Positions 1 to 8,371 of a DNA stretch of 64,000 nucleotides are shown here, piece by piece (position 1 is the stretch's first letter; each line of letters starts with the position of its first letter). Source of the DNA: Acidobacteriota bacterium (GTDB lineage: Bacteria > Acidobacteriota > Thermoanaerobaculia > Gp7-AA8). A program made the translations under genes and the position numbers. The stretch spans positions 680,637-744,636 of the forward strand of contig JAFATB010000014.1 of assembly GCA_019244185.1 (NCBI GenBank), in the 5' to 3' direction. Under the pieces are notes generated by a model. That model was not told the DNA's origin. It did not search any database and saw only the letters and a list, made by a program, of their open reading frames with translations.

Positions 1-766
1 GCGGTGAGAACAGCGCGTAGACGGAGAACTCCGGCCAGCCGCGGTCGCGCACGAGCGTCTTCTCGAGCAGGGCGTTGTAGACGTGATGTCCGGGATAGCC
101 TTCGTGACACGCGAGATCGATGGCGCGGTCGATGAAGATCGGCAGGTCGGTGTTGACCTGGATGAGGCTGCGGAAGTTGCCCTGGTACCAGTTGTAGCCG
201 CTCCACGCTTTGTCGTTCACGTATTCGACGGTGAACGTCTCGCCGACCGGCAGCGCGATCTCGTCGGCGGTGCGCGCGCGGCAGACGTCGATCGCGGCGC
301 GGAAGACGTCGTCGAGCTTTTCGCGCGGAATCACGAACTGCATGCGGAACGCTTCGACACGCTCGACGAGCGCGCCGTCGCCGGGGAGCTCGGCTTCGAT
401 CGCCGCATTCAGCGCGCGGAAGTAATCTTCGCCGTGCGTCGGCGCGACGGCGTCGTAGAGAGCGCGCGACTCGTCATCGAACCGCAGCGTCGCGCCCTGA
501 AGAATTTCCGCGCGCGCGATGAGCGCGTCGGTCTGACGGCGGAGATAATCGAGGCGCAGCGCTTCGACGTTGTGCTGTGGCCGCGCGATACCTTCGAGCG
601 TTCCGCGCAACGCGCGCGCATCGGCGAGGATCGCGTCGAGCGTGCGCTTCTCCGCACGCACTTCGTCGCGCCATTCCGCGGGACCGTAGAAGGCGTCGAC
701 ATAGTCGGAGTCGTGCTCGCCCATGGCCAGGACGAGCTTCACGTAGCGCTGCGCCGCATCGTTCAT
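1..766 (-). CDS. DUF885-like putative metallopeptidase (C-terminus cut by window edge)
   Basis: The minus-strand frame starts at the ATG at 766 and stays open to base 1, so about 255 N-terminal residues are visible. The key motif is HEGYPGHH at residues 221-228, which resembles the HExxPGHH zinc-binding motif of the DUF885 family of predicted metallopeptidases. The rest is mostly helical, as in that family. No signal peptide is seen at this start. The gene is divergent from the zinc-ribbon gene at 826, with 59 bases between the start codons. The family is assigned from the motif and helical character alone, and the substrate is unknown. Confidence 0.75.
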   Translation of the reverse strand, partial: MNDAAQRYVKLVLAMGEHDSDYVDAFYGPAEWRDEVRAEKRTLDAILADARALRGTLEGIARPQHNVEALRLDYLRRQTDALIARAEILQGATLRFDDESRALYDAVAPTHGEDYFRALNAAIEAELPGDGALVERVEAFRMQFVIPREKLDDVFRAAIDVCRARTADEIALPVGETFTVEYVNDKAWSGYNWYQGNFRSLIQVNTDLPIFIDRAIDLACHEGYPGHHVYNALLEKTLVRDRGWPEFSVYALFSP

Positions 767-825
767 GGCGCGGGAATCTAACATCCGCCCGCGCCGAGGG
801 CACGCTTTTCGCGTCGCGTGGCGGC

Positions 826-1608
826 ATGATCCATTGCGCAACCTGCGGCGCGCCGCTTCCGCCCGGCGCACAGTTCTGTCCGCGCTGCGGCGCTGTCGTG
901 GCTGCGCCGCCAGTGACGCCGTCTGCGCCGCCGCCCGTCACGCCCGCGCAGACGCCGCCCGTTCGCGCCGCGCGCGCGACGTGGTGGATCGTGCCGGCGA
1001 CGATCGTGGCGCTGCTGCTCATCGCGTGGCTGCTGCTGAAGGGGATGCCGTTCGGCGGCGGCGAGGATCGCGCGACGACGACGCGCGTCGCGACGGAGAC
1101 CATCGCCGAAGGCACGGCCACAACGGCGCCGCCGTCATCGACGCCGAGCGACTCCGGCACGGTCGTCGATCTCACCGAGACGCAATCGGAGACGACGCCG
1201 CCGAATGTCGCGACATCGGCGACGACTTCGACGGCAACGTCGACCGTACCGGTCACGCCACCGCCGCGGACCGCGATGGAGATCACGCCACCGCCTCCTG
1301 CACCGCGTGAAACGCCGCCGCCCGCCCCGCGTCCGGTGGAGACGACACCGCCTCCGTCGCCGTCCTCTTCAGCAGAGATCAGCGAGTCGGAGGCGGTGGC
1401 GGTGTTGCGCGGCTACGTCACCTCGCGCGACTACTACGGCATCGGCGCCGCGTGTACGAACATCACCAGTCACGGCTACCGCAACGTCGGCTACACGATG
1501 GAAGTCTTCGACTCGTGCAGCCATCGCATGCTCGGCCGCTGGCGTGTCGATGCGAAGACGCGCGAGGTGTTCCGGCAGCAGGACGACGGGCGCTATCTGC
1601 GGCCGTAG
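826..1608 (+). CDS. Zinc-ribbon membrane protein with proline-rich linker
   Basis: A 260-residue protein from the ATG at 826, chosen because the four-cysteine zinc ribbon begins right there (Cys4, Cys7, Cys18, Cys21). One transmembrane helix follows at about residues 53-72. A long Pro/Thr-rich low-complexity linker then leads to a compact C-terminal domain (about residues 185-260) rich in Tyr, Arg and Cys. The likely topology is a cytoplasmic zinc ribbon and an exported C-terminal domain. This layout is common in bacterial envelope proteins of unknown function and I do not recognise the C-terminal domain. A longer frame is open upstream but would overlap the divergent gene and adds only low-complexity Arg-rich sequence. 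Confidence 0.75.
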   Translation: MIHCATCGAPLPPGAQFCPRCGAVVAAPPVTPSAPPPVTPAQTPPVRAARATWWIVPATIVALLLIAWLLLKGMPFGGGEDRATTTRVATETIAEGTATTAPPSSTPSDSGTVVDLTETQSETTPPNVATSATTSTATSTVPVTPPPRTAMEITPPPPAPRETPPPAPRPVETTPPPSPSSSAEISESEAVAVLRGYVTSRDYYGIGAACTNITSHGYRNVGYTMEVFDSCSHRMLGRWRVDAKTREVFRQQDDGRYLRP

Positions 1609-1621
1609 TCGATTCGCGCGA

Positions 1622-2143
1622 TCACTTCTGCCGCTTGCACGTCTCCTGTGACGTCTTGATCCACTTGCCGCCCTGCTCGATCGCGCCGGTGTGCATCATC
1701 TGCGACTCGCTCTCTTTCACGAACGTGTCGCGGCTCTGCACGGTCGTCCCGTTCATGTGCCACGGGCCGGTGAACGTGAGCGTGTTGCCCTGCCACGGGC
1801 CCGCCTCGATCGAGTAGCCGCCGATGCTGTCGACGCCGCCGAGGACGAACGCCTTCTGCTGCCGGTCGTAGCCCATGTAGCCGCTGATGGCGAACGGATG
1901 CGCGTTCTTCGGCGTGGCCGTTTCCATGTACGAGAACGCGACCCAATGTCCGTTCAGGGCCCACGTGCCGTTCACCGTTGCCGCCGTCGCGTGCTCCGGC
2001 ATGTCCTCCATCGCGAACGCGGTGCCGGTGCACTGCCATTTCCCGACGAAGTATCCGAGGGGAGCGACCGCTGGATCGGGGGCCGCGAATGCGGCCGTGG
2101 CCGCGAGGACGAGAAAAACCACTACCATCGCCTGTTTCATCAT
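1622..2143 (-). CDS. Secreted DUF1579 family protein
   Basis: A 173-residue protein with a clear signal peptide (hydrophobic stretch at residues 5-20, cleavage likely after AFA). The mature part matches the DUF1579 pattern: GYFVGKW near the start, then NGTWALNGHW, a GYMGYD strand and GPWQGNTLTFTG, which together suggest a lipocalin-like beta barrel. The start is ambiguous: two ATG codons sit in tandem at 2143 and 2140, and the GGAGG just upstream is better spaced for the second. It converges on the zinc-ribbon gene, with 13 bases between the stop codons. The biochemical role of the family is not established. Confidence 0.85.
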   Translation of the reverse strand: MMKQAMVVVFLVLAATAAFAAPDPAVAPLGYFVGKWQCTGTAFAMEDMPEHATAATVNGTWALNGHWVAFSYMETATPKNAHPFAISGYMGYDRQQKAFVLGGVDSIGGYSIEAGPWQGNTLTFTGPWHMNGTTVQSRDTFVKESESQMMHTGAIEQGGKWIKTSQETCKRQK

Positions 2144-2232
2144 TCCTCCAAGTCGTTTCGTGTGACGCCGACTCTACGGACGGCGAACGCGGCTGGATTC
2201 GTGACGCGGAAATGCTCCTCGGCCGGCTACGG

Positions 2233-2261
2233 TTGACAGGAGGTCACCCCATCCGTATGGT
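2233..2261 (+). promoter_or_regulatory. Sigma70-type promoter of the tRNA-Lys/tRNA-Glu unit
   Basis: A perfect TTGACA box at 2233-2238 is followed, after exactly 17 bases, by TATGGT at 2256-2261 (4 of 6 matches to TATAAT). The predicted start is near 2268, about 38 bases before tRNA-Lys. The short leader contains an 8-bp hairpin (CGCGGGCG, AA, CGCCCGCG at 2269-2286) followed by CTTT, which could be a processing or attenuation signal. Confidence 0.65.
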
Positions 2262-2305
2262 GACGCCTCGCGGGCGAACGCCCGCGCTTTGTTCGTTGAA
2301 GTCGC

Positions 2306-2380
2306 GGGCCCGTAGCTCAGTGGTAGAGCAGTTGGCTTTTAACCAATTGGTCGTAGGTTCGATCCCTACCGGGCTCACCA
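2306..2380 (+). tRNA. tRNA-Lys (anticodon UUU)
   Basis: A complete cloverleaf can be drawn. The acceptor stem GGGCCCG (2306-2312) pairs with CGGGCTC with one G-U pair. The anticodon stem GTTGG/CCAAT encloses the loop CTTTTAA with anticodon TTT at 2338-2340. The T arm is GTAGG-TTCGATC-CCTAC. The discriminator is A and the CCA end is encoded (2378-2380). It is probably co-transcribed with tRNA-Glu, 26 bases downstream. Confidence 0.97.
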
Positions 2381-2406
2381 CCCGGCCCGCCCCCCGCACC
2401 CCTCGA

Positions 2407-2482
2407 GTCCCCATCGTCTAGAGGCCTAGGACATCGCCCTTTCACGGCGACAACACGGGTTCGAATCCCGTTGGGGACGCCA
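2407..2482 (+). tRNA. tRNA-Glu (anticodon UUC)
   Basis: The acceptor stem GTCCCCA (2407-2413) pairs with TGGGGAC (2472-2478). The anticodon stem TCGCC/GGCGA holds the loop CTTTCAC with anticodon TTC at 2441-2443. The T loop TTCGAAT is present, the discriminator is G, and CCA is encoded at 2480-2482. About 250 bases without a supported gene follow before the PepSY gene. Confidence 0.97.
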
Positions 2483-2735
2483 TCCCATCTTTCGCGGTTC
2501 CCGTTGGGGGACCGGCATGCTTCGCAACGTTTTCTTGTGGCGGAGCTTTGTTCGCTGAGGCTTCTCCCGTCTCTGCGGCCTCTTGCCGTTTATCCCGACG
2601 GGAAGGTGTTGTGATTGGGGCCACACCGATGCTTGCGCCAAACGTCATTTGCGACCCGGCCGTCACGTTCATCGGCTGTTTATGTGATCGCGCGCATCTT
2701 GGAACTCTTGAAAGAGACACTCTAAAGGAGAGCCG

Positions 2736-3065
2736 ATGAAATACAGGACCATCGCAACACTCGTAGTGACTTTCGCGACGGCGATGCTGATGTTCGCCGC
2801 CGCGGGTGCGAAGCCGAAGATCACCATGAAGCAGGCGCGAGCCATCGCCCTGAAGAAAGCGCCGGGCAGAGTGCAGAGCGAGGAACTGGAGAACGAGCAT
2901 GGCAAATTGATCTACTCGTTCGACATCGCAACGTCAGCCAAGCACATCACCGAGGTGAACGTCGATGCTCTGAACGGGAGAATCGTCGCCGTACAGCAGG
3001 AGAACGCGGCGAAGGAAGCGGCGGAGAAGAAGCAGGAAGAACGAGAGAAAGCCGGCAAGCACTGA
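2736..3065 (+). CDS. Secreted PepSY-domain protein
   Basis: A 109-residue protein with a signal peptide (Lys-Arg start, hydrophobic core to about residue 24) and one PepSY domain (about residues 30-90). The domain shows the usual order: a helix with QARAIALKKAPG, a strand with KLIYSFDI, and a closing strand VNVDALNGRIVAV. The tail is charged and helical (Glu/Lys-rich). PepSY domains are small periplasmic modules thought to inhibit peptidases or bind ligands. AAGGAG lies just upstream of the ATG. The gene stands alone and converges on the next one. Confidence 0.88.
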   Translation: MKYRTIATLVVTFATAMLMFAAAGAKPKITMKQARAIALKKAPGRVQSEELENEHGKLIYSFDIATSAKHITEVNVDALNGRIVAVQQENAAKEAAEKKQEEREKAGKH

Positions 3066-3103
3066 CGCTCGCACGGAAATCCCAATTGGGAGAAATGGTG
3101 ATT

Positions 3104-3147
3104 GGCGTGCGGGCTGTCGCGTCCTCGTTATGACGGTCCCGCACGCC
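3104..3147. terminator. Inverted repeat between convergent genes
   Basis: GGCGTGCGGG (3104-3113) and CCCGCACGCC (3138-3147) form perfect 10-bp arms around a 24-base loop, between the stop codons at 3065 and 3171. The position fits a bidirectional terminator. There is no T-tract on either side, so rho-independent function is uncertain. Confidence 0.4.
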
Positions 3148-3170
3148 GCGTCGCTCATACGTTCGAGCGG

Positions 3171-4322
3171 TCAGGGATAGTCGAGAGTTCCTGGAAGCAG
3201 ACTCAGTCCGTCACCGCCGGAACACGAATAGTTGTTCACGGGCATCCAGATCCACATGCGATTCGCACTTCCGGAAAGACTGCCGAACCACAACCCCGTA
3301 CCCCAGGCATAAAGATTCGACGGTAGATTACCGATCGCGGTCGGCGAAGTCCAAACGCCGCTGGAAAGCGAGGACGAGGTCTGCCAGTAGACCGTTCCGC
3401 TCCAGTCCTGAACTCGCACCCACCAGCCCTGATTGTCGTCATGCTTCAGGTCGCCCGACCCAAACGCGTAATTGTTCATCGAGTTGTAGATTCCGATGAC
3501 ATGGTCGCCGTTCGCCAGCAGGGTGCCGTCGCTGCCGTATCCGTCGTCCGACCAGACGAACTGGCCCGAGTTGTTTTCCCAGGTTCCGTTATGAAAGACC
3601 TGGCGAACCGATGGCCCAAACCCATACGCATGCGCGCTGCTGTAATCAAAGCGATACACGACCGGAGAGAGCGTGCCGGAGTTGTAATGGTAGTAACTCA
3701 TGAAAACGTAGAAGTAGCCGTTCTCGTACGCGAGTTGGACCTGTCCGATTCCATTGGGGTGTTGTCCGTTCCCCACGCAGTCTCCCGCGTATTTACCGAA
3801 TAAGACCGGCGTCCACGTCTCGCCCGGAGGCGGATTGACGTTGTACACGGACCAGTTGATGCCGTCATTGGAGACCGCCCAATAGATCTTTCCGTCAAAG
3901 TAGTCGGCGTTTCCCCCGCTGAACGCCATGAAATACCGGCTATCGCCCGGTACCTGTACAACGGACGGGCTGGCGATGGGCCCGTGCACGGTGGACGAGT
4001 ACCCGCACCGCGTGTAGCCGCCCATGAATTCCGGGCAATTGGTTGCGCCCATCGCGCTCCATGCACCGCTGCTCTGATTCCGCGTCGTTCCGAAGAACGA
4101 GTCGATGTTGGTGCACGAGTTCATCGTGTTCCCTCCCTGCGTCAACAGATGGAGGTCGCCGGAAGGCAGCTTGTAGAGCGTGGGGTCGTACAGCGTTTGC
4201 CAGCTACATCCGCCGCTGCCCTGCGTGAGAGGCGTGTAAGTAGAGCCGACGTGATAGTTCTGACCGAATACGGTCAGCGATAGTGTTAGTTCTGCGAGAA
4301 GCAACCACTTCTGTACTTTCAT
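3171..4322 (-). CDS. Secreted beta-propeller-like protein (glycosidase-fold type)
   Basis: A 383-residue protein with a signal peptide (residues 1-20, ending VFG-Q). The mature part is rich in Gly, Ser, Asn, Tyr and Trp and has repeated beta strands such as YDPTLYKLPSGDLHLL, RYFMAFSGGNA and GYFYVFMSYYHY. This pattern resembles five-bladed propeller proteins related to glycoside hydrolase family 43. I cannot identify the catalytic acids, so enzymatic activity is not claimed. Several cysteines suggest disulphides. GC is visibly lower than in neighbouring genes (34 of 60 bases at 3601-3660), which may point to transfer. AAAGG lies before the ATG. It follows a terminator and is probably transcribed alone. 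Confidence 0.6.
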   Translation of the reverse strand: MKVQKWLLLAELTLSLTVFGQNYHVGSTYTPLTQGSGGCSWQTLYDPTLYKLPSGDLHLLTQGGNTMNSCTNIDSFFGTTRNQSSGAWSAMGATNCPEFMGGYTRCGYSSTVHGPIASPSVVQVPGDSRYFMAFSGGNADYFDGKIYWAVSNDGINWSVYNVNPPPGETWTPVLFGKYAGDCVGNGQHPNGIGQVQLAYENGYFYVFMSYYHYNSGTLSPVVYRFDYSSAHAYGFGPSVRQVFHNGTWENNSGQFVWSDDGYGSDGTLLANGDHVIGIYNSMNNYAFGSGDLKHDDNQGWWVRVQDWSGTVYWQTSSSLSSGVWTSPTAIGNLPSNLYAWGTGLWFGSLSGSANRMWIWMPVNNYSCSGGDGLSLLPGTLDYP

Positions 4323-4378
4323 CCGGATACCTTTCTTTCCGCAAATGCAGTGCAGTAGGTATGCCGTCCGTTTTAGTG

Positions 4379-4414
4379 CAAAAACGACAAAGCCCTCCGT
4401 CGCCGGAGGGCTTT
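4379..4414 (-). terminator. Rho-independent terminator of the PKD-protein gene
   Basis: AAAGCCCTCCG (4389-4399) pairs perfectly with CGGAGGGCTTT (4404-4414) across a 4-base loop. On the minus strand the stem is followed within a few bases by a T-rich run (GTCGTTTTTG). It lies 22 bases after the stop codon of the PKD gene and just ahead of the beta-propeller gene. Confidence 0.85.
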
Positions 4415-4436
4415 CGTCAATTGCGATCTCTAGTAT

Positions 4437-7139
4437 TTACGGCGCGACGACCACGTTTCGTTCGCGTTCGATCGATGGCCGGCCCGGCTGTTCGATCTCG
4501 ACGCGGACCTTGTACGTGCCGGGAGCCGCGAACGTGAACGTGGCGGTCGTGCCGCGCGGTCGCGAGTCATCCGGCAGGCGCCATTTGAAGGAGGCGCCGG
4601 ACGGCGGCGGAACGTCGGACGTTGCGGTGAACGTGACCGGTGCGCCCGCGCGCGGCGACGACGGCGACCACGAGAAATCGACGCTCGTCACCGCCGTGCC
4701 GCCGCCCGTGTTCGTGCCGCCGCCGACGTTGATCACGTGCGTCGCGTGCAGCGTCGTGCTGCCTTCCTTCTCCTGCTCCAACTCCACTTCGAACGAGCCG
4801 GCGCTGGCGAACGTGAACGTCACGACGCTGCCGGTCTTGCGCACGCCGCCGGGGAACTGAAAGCGGAACACGCCACCGTTGCCGCCCGTCGCGGTGAACG
4901 TGACTTCCTGACCGGCCGCGGGACTGGCGGGCGACCACGCGAAGTCGACCGCACCGCCGCCGCCACCGTTCGGGCTGCCGCCGCCGACGTTGACGGTGTG
5001 TCTCGCGTGCAGCGTCGTGCTGCCTTGGTGCTCCTGTTCGAGCTCGACTTCGAACGAGCCGGCGCCGGCGAACGTGAACGTCACGACGCTGCCGCTCTTG
5101 CGCACGCCGCCCGGGAACTCGAAGCGGAACACGCCGCCGTTGCCGCCCGTCGCCGTGAACGTGACCGGTTCGCCGGCCGCGGGATTCGCGGGCGACCAGG
5201 TGAAGTCGATCGCCGACGGCGTGCCGGTCGACGGCGTGCCGCCGACGCTCACGACGTGCGTCACCTCGCCGCCGCCGTTGCCGTCATGCTCGAGCTCGAG
5301 CTCGACTTCGAACGAGCCGGTCGACGGGAACGTGAAGGTTGCCACGGAGCCGGTCTTGCGCACGTTGCCGGGGAACTTCCACTTGAAGGAGCCGCCCGCC
5401 GTCGTGCCGGTGGCGGTGAAGGTGACTTCCTGACCGGCGGCCGGTGCGACGGGCGACCAGGTGAAGTCGATCGGACCCGTGCTCGTGCCGCCGCCGCCGT
5501 TCGCGACGACGTGGACGTCTTCCTGATCGCGCACGATCGCGCCGCTCGCGAGCGTCACGACTGCCGTGACGGCGAACTCGCCCGCGCTCGCGTACGCGTG
5601 CGTCGTCGTCGCGCCGCTGCCGGTCGTACCGTCGCCGAACGTCCACTGCACGCTGGTGATGCCGGCGGCGTCGCCGATCGAGAAGCCGACCTGTGCGCCG
5701 ATGGCCGCCGTGCGCGGCGTGATGCGAATCTCGAGCTCGTGATGCCGCTCGTTCTCCTGTTCCGCCTCATGCACCGAGGTGTCGCCGGTGCGGTTGTCGA
5801 CGCTCGAGGCGACGGCGGTGACGGAGACGCCGTTGTGCGTCTCGACTTCGACTTCGCCCGAATGCACCTGCGCCGCGCCGCGGCTCAGCGAGATCTGCGT
5901 CATCGCCTCGGCCTCGACGTGGAACGGCTCGACCTCCACTTCCTGTCCGTTGTCATCGAAGAGACGCACCGTGCCGTCCGCCGCGCCGGAGTGGCCGGAG
6001 AGTGCGACGTTGAGGCGGTACGCATCGTCGCGGCGCACGCCCTGAATGCGCACCAGAGAACCGCGCACCGCGTTGTCCTGCGCGAGCAGCGCCGAGCCGT
6101 ACGTCGAGCCGTCGGTGAGCGTGTTGAAGACGCGCACGGCGGAGACGACGGGGACGGTGGCGGTGATGGTCAGCGCTCCCGAGCCGTTGCCCGCGCCGAC
6201 GAACGTGTTGACGTCTTCGGCCCGCACGGTGCCGCGCGCGGGAAGATCCGCGGTGGTCGTGACGAGCTGCCCGGTCGTGTTGTCGCGATATGCGAACGTC
6301 ACCGTTCCGGCGACATCGGCGCGCGAGCTCACCGCGGCCGACGTGCTCCAGAACGTCGACTGCGCGCCCGGCGTACGGCCGACGACAGGGAAGAAGAGCT
6401 CCGTCGCGCCGTTGACGGACGGGATGTTGGTCGGGTCGTTCGAGAGGTTGTCGACGACGCTGGCGAGCGCGTACAGCGGCGTCGTCGAGATCCATTCGAC
6501 GAGCCGGCGTGCGTCGTCCGTCGTCGAGGCGACGTCGCGTGCGAGCGCGATCTGCACGGTCGAATGCGCCGGCACCGCGAGCTGATCGGTCGCCAGCAGC
6601 GCGCCGCTCTCGTCGCGAACGGCATACGTGACGATCGCAAGGTCACCGGTGGCGTTCGCGTACGCGACGTTCGAGCGATAGCGGCGGCTCTGGATGAGGC
6701 CACTCATCGCGCCTTCGTTCGGCAGCACGGAGGGATCGAACGACTCGTACGCGCTGCCGTACGTGCCGCCCGCGGTCGCGCTCGTGTACGTGTGCGCCGA
6801 GGCACTGACGTTGCCGTCCGAGCGGACTTCGAGCTGGCCGCCCCAGCTGGTGGGATTCGCGCCCTGAAAACTGTCGGGACGCACGGCATCGGCGAGGAGC
6901 AGCGAGCCGTTCGCGGGAAGGGTCACGGTGCGCACGACGGCCGCGCGATCGTCCGGATGAAAGACGAGGTCGACCGAGCGCGCCACATTGTCGTTGTTCG
7001 TCAGGCTGACGTCGGTGGCCCACGACGTGCCGTTGGCGCCCGGCAGATGGCCGGCGATGGGGATGACTCGCGTACCGGCCTGCAGCGTGAACGCCGCGGC
7101 GAGCAGGACGAGGAACGCAACGATCCAGCTTCTCTTCAT
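4437..7139 (-). CDS. Secreted protein with five PKD-like repeats
   Basis: A 900-residue protein. The ATG at 7139 is chosen over one 24 bases upstream because AGGAG is correctly spaced from it and a clean signal peptide follows. The N-terminal 400 residues are beta-rich with repeated strand pairs (for example VPVVGRTP, VTFAYRDNTTGQL). Then comes a classical PKD domain with WTFGDGTTGSG, followed by four PKD-like repeats of about 80 residues starting DFTWSP or DFSWSP. Repeats 3 and 4 are nearly identical. PKD repeats usually act as spacers or binding modules in surface proteins. It is the last gene of the sigma/anti-sigma operon, 84 bases after the IPT-domain gene, so its expression may depend on that sigma factor. 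Confidence 0.8.
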   Translation of the reverse strand: MKRSWIVAFLVLLAAAFTLQAGTRVIPIAGHLPGANGTSWATDVSLTNNDNVARSVDLVFHPDDRAAVVRTVTLPANGSLLLADAVRPDSFQGANPTSWGGQLEVRSDGNVSASAHTYTSATAGGTYGSAYESFDPSVLPNEGAMSGLIQSRRYRSNVAYANATGDLAIVTYAVRDESGALLATDQLAVPAHSTVQIALARDVASTTDDARRLVEWISTTPLYALASVVDNLSNDPTNIPSVNGATELFFPVVGRTPGAQSTFWSTSAAVSSRADVAGTVTFAYRDNTTGQLVTTTADLPARGTVRAEDVNTFVGAGNGSGALTITATVPVVSAVRVFNTLTDGSTYGSALLAQDNAVRGSLVRIQGVRRDDAYRLNVALSGHSGAADGTVRLFDDNGQEVEVEPFHVEAEAMTQISLSRGAAQVHSGEVEVETHNGVSVTAVASSVDNRTGDTSVHEAEQENERHHELEIRITPRTAAIGAQVGFSIGDAAGITSVQWTFGDGTTGSGATTTHAYASAGEFAVTAVVTLASGAIVRDQEDVHVVANGGGGTSTGPIDFTWSPVAPAAGQEVTFTATGTTAGGSFKWKFPGNVRKTGSVATFTFPSTGSFEVELELEHDGNGGGEVTHVVSVGGTPSTGTPSAIDFTWSPANPAAGEPVTFTATGGNGGVFRFEFPGGVRKSGSVVTFTFAGAGSFEVELEQEHQGSTTLHARHTVNVGGGSPNGGGGGAVDFAWSPASPAAGQEVTFTATGGNGGVFRFQFPGGVRKTGSVVTFTFASAGSFEVELEQEKEGSTTLHATHVINVGGGTNTGGGTAVTSVDFSWSPSSPRAGAPVTFTATSDVPPPSGASFKWRLPDDSRPRGTTATFTFAAPGTYKVRVEIEQPGRPSIERERNVVVAP
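4440..5480 (-). repeat. Tandem PKD-like coding repeats
   Basis: Four consecutive units of roughly 240-260 bases encode the PKD-like repeats at the C-terminus of the preceding gene. The two middle units (about 4720-4950 and 4985-5215) share long identical stretches and differ by a few residues (KSGSVV versus KTGSVV, EHQGSTT versus EKEGSTT). This indicates recent duplication or gene conversion. Confidence 0.75.
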
Positions 7140-7223
7140 GATGATCTCCTGTTTGGCTTCCATGGACAGACCTCCGGCGGACGTGCCCGTGAGGAACGCC
7201 GTTCGATTCGGTTTCGGTGGTGG

Positions 7224-8366
7224 TTAGCTTGGTGGCAGCGGCAGAACACTGCCGCCGGATGAGCGATCGGCCGTGAGGCCGAGGATGTGGAGAGGGGCGG
7301 AACTGCGGATGCGGATCCCGTACGGCGCGACGACCAGACCGAACGCCTCGGTGGCCTCGCGCACGACGGTTTGGTTGGGCTCGATGGTCAACGTGTTGAC
7401 TGCATACGGCTGGCCGGCGAAGTCGAGCAGCTCGACCGTCGCCGTGACCGCGGATGCATTGAGGTTCTGCACGGCGAAGCCGTACGTCTGATGTCCGGAG
7501 CCGCGCGCGGGACCGGCGGCCCGGCGTTTCGCCGGCGCGGGGCGCGGGAAGCGCAGCGTTGCGTCGGTGTACGTCACGGGCGCGAAGAGCGGCACCGCGC
7601 GGCGGAGGAGATCGTCGTTGCTCGGCGACGACGCGGTGCGCTGATACGCAAAGTACGTCGACTCGGCATTGCCGCTGCGCGCGCGGACGCGGATGCCGCG
7701 CATGTCGGTGGAGCGCGCGAGCACGACGTCGATGCGGCTGCTGCTGATGTAGCGCGTCTCCGCGACCTGCGACTCGGAGAGCTGGATGCGCGTGTCGGGA
7801 GTGAAGTTCACGCCGGAGATGTGCACGACGCCGCCCGCGGGGACGACCGTCTCGCCGGGCGAGACGTCGCCGATCGTGATGACGTTCGCCACGGTCAGCG
7901 TGCCGTTCTTCAGCTCGAGCGGATACTGCACGCCTGCCGGCGTGAGGAACTGCAGCGCGCCCGCGTCGAGCGTCTGCGGAAACGTCTGTCCGCTGTGCGC
8001 GTCGGGATCGACGACGCCGGCGATGGTGAGAATCGGATAGTCGGCCGCGGTGCCGAACAACGCGGTGGGCGAGTGGATGGCGAACGTCAGCTCGTCACCG
8101 TCGACGAGCGCGACCCCGTACGTCTGCGGGTCTTCGCTGCCGAGCGCGATGCCGTGCAGATTGCTGATGCCTTTGGTTTTCACTTTGCCCTTGCCGGTCG
8201 AGATCGGCTTCGGCTCGGTGACGTCGACTTTCACCTGCACGATGCTGCCGGCGGGCGCGGACTCGTCGCGGATGCGTAGCGAGAGACCGGCGAAGCCGTC
8301 GCCGAGTGCGGCGCCTGCGCCGAGGAGCGCGGCGGCGGCAAAGAGGTATCGGATGGAGCGGATCAT
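7224..8366 (-). CDS. Secreted IPT/TIG-domain protein
   Basis: A 380-residue protein with an Ala-rich signal peptide (residues 1-22). The N-terminal half is a beta-sandwich resembling cohesin-type or calcium-binding surface domains (GSIVQVKVDV near the start). At about residues 165-240 lies an IPT/TIG-like domain (ISGVNFTP, then IDVVLARS and GIRVRARSGNAES). The C-terminal part has alternating strands (TATVELLDFAGQPY). It starts 5 bases after the anti-sigma stop codon, with GGAG in place, so it is co-transcribed with the sigma pair. A role as a surface or adhesion-type protein is inferred only from its domains. Confidence 0.72.
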   Translation of the reverse strand: MIRSIRYLFAAAALLGAGAALGDGFAGLSLRIRDESAPAGSIVQVKVDVTEPKPISTGKGKVKTKGISNLHGIALGSEDPQTYGVALVDGDELTFAIHSPTALFGTAADYPILTIAGVVDPDAHSGQTFPQTLDAGALQFLTPAGVQYPLELKNGTLTVANVITIGDVSPGETVVPAGGVVHISGVNFTPDTRIQLSESQVAETRYISSSRIDVVLARSTDMRGIRVRARSGNAESTYFAYQRTASSPSNDDLLRRAVPLFAPVTYTDATLRFPRPAPAKRRAAGPARGSGHQTYGFAVQNLNASAVTATVELLDFAGQPYAVNTLTIEPNQTVVREATEAFGLVVAPYGIRIRSSAPLHILGLTADRSSGGSVLPLPPS

Positions 8367-8371
8367 GGACG

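Noticed and set aside
2306..2482. tRNA pair as an integration site for the lower-GC block
   Set aside because: The block starts about 27 kb away, no integrase gene is present, and no repeat of a tRNA 3' end was noticed near 29.8 or 62.5 kb.
2701..2726. GGAACT with TCTAAA before the PepSY gene as a sigmaE-type promoter
   Set aside because: The spacing is short and the -10 candidate overlaps the ribosome binding site, which would leave no room for a leader.
4737..7262. 841-codon plus-strand frame opposite the PKD gene
   Set aside because: It is Arg/Ala-rich with no motif and lies antisense to a gene with clear signal peptide and PKD domains; such frames are expected at high GC.
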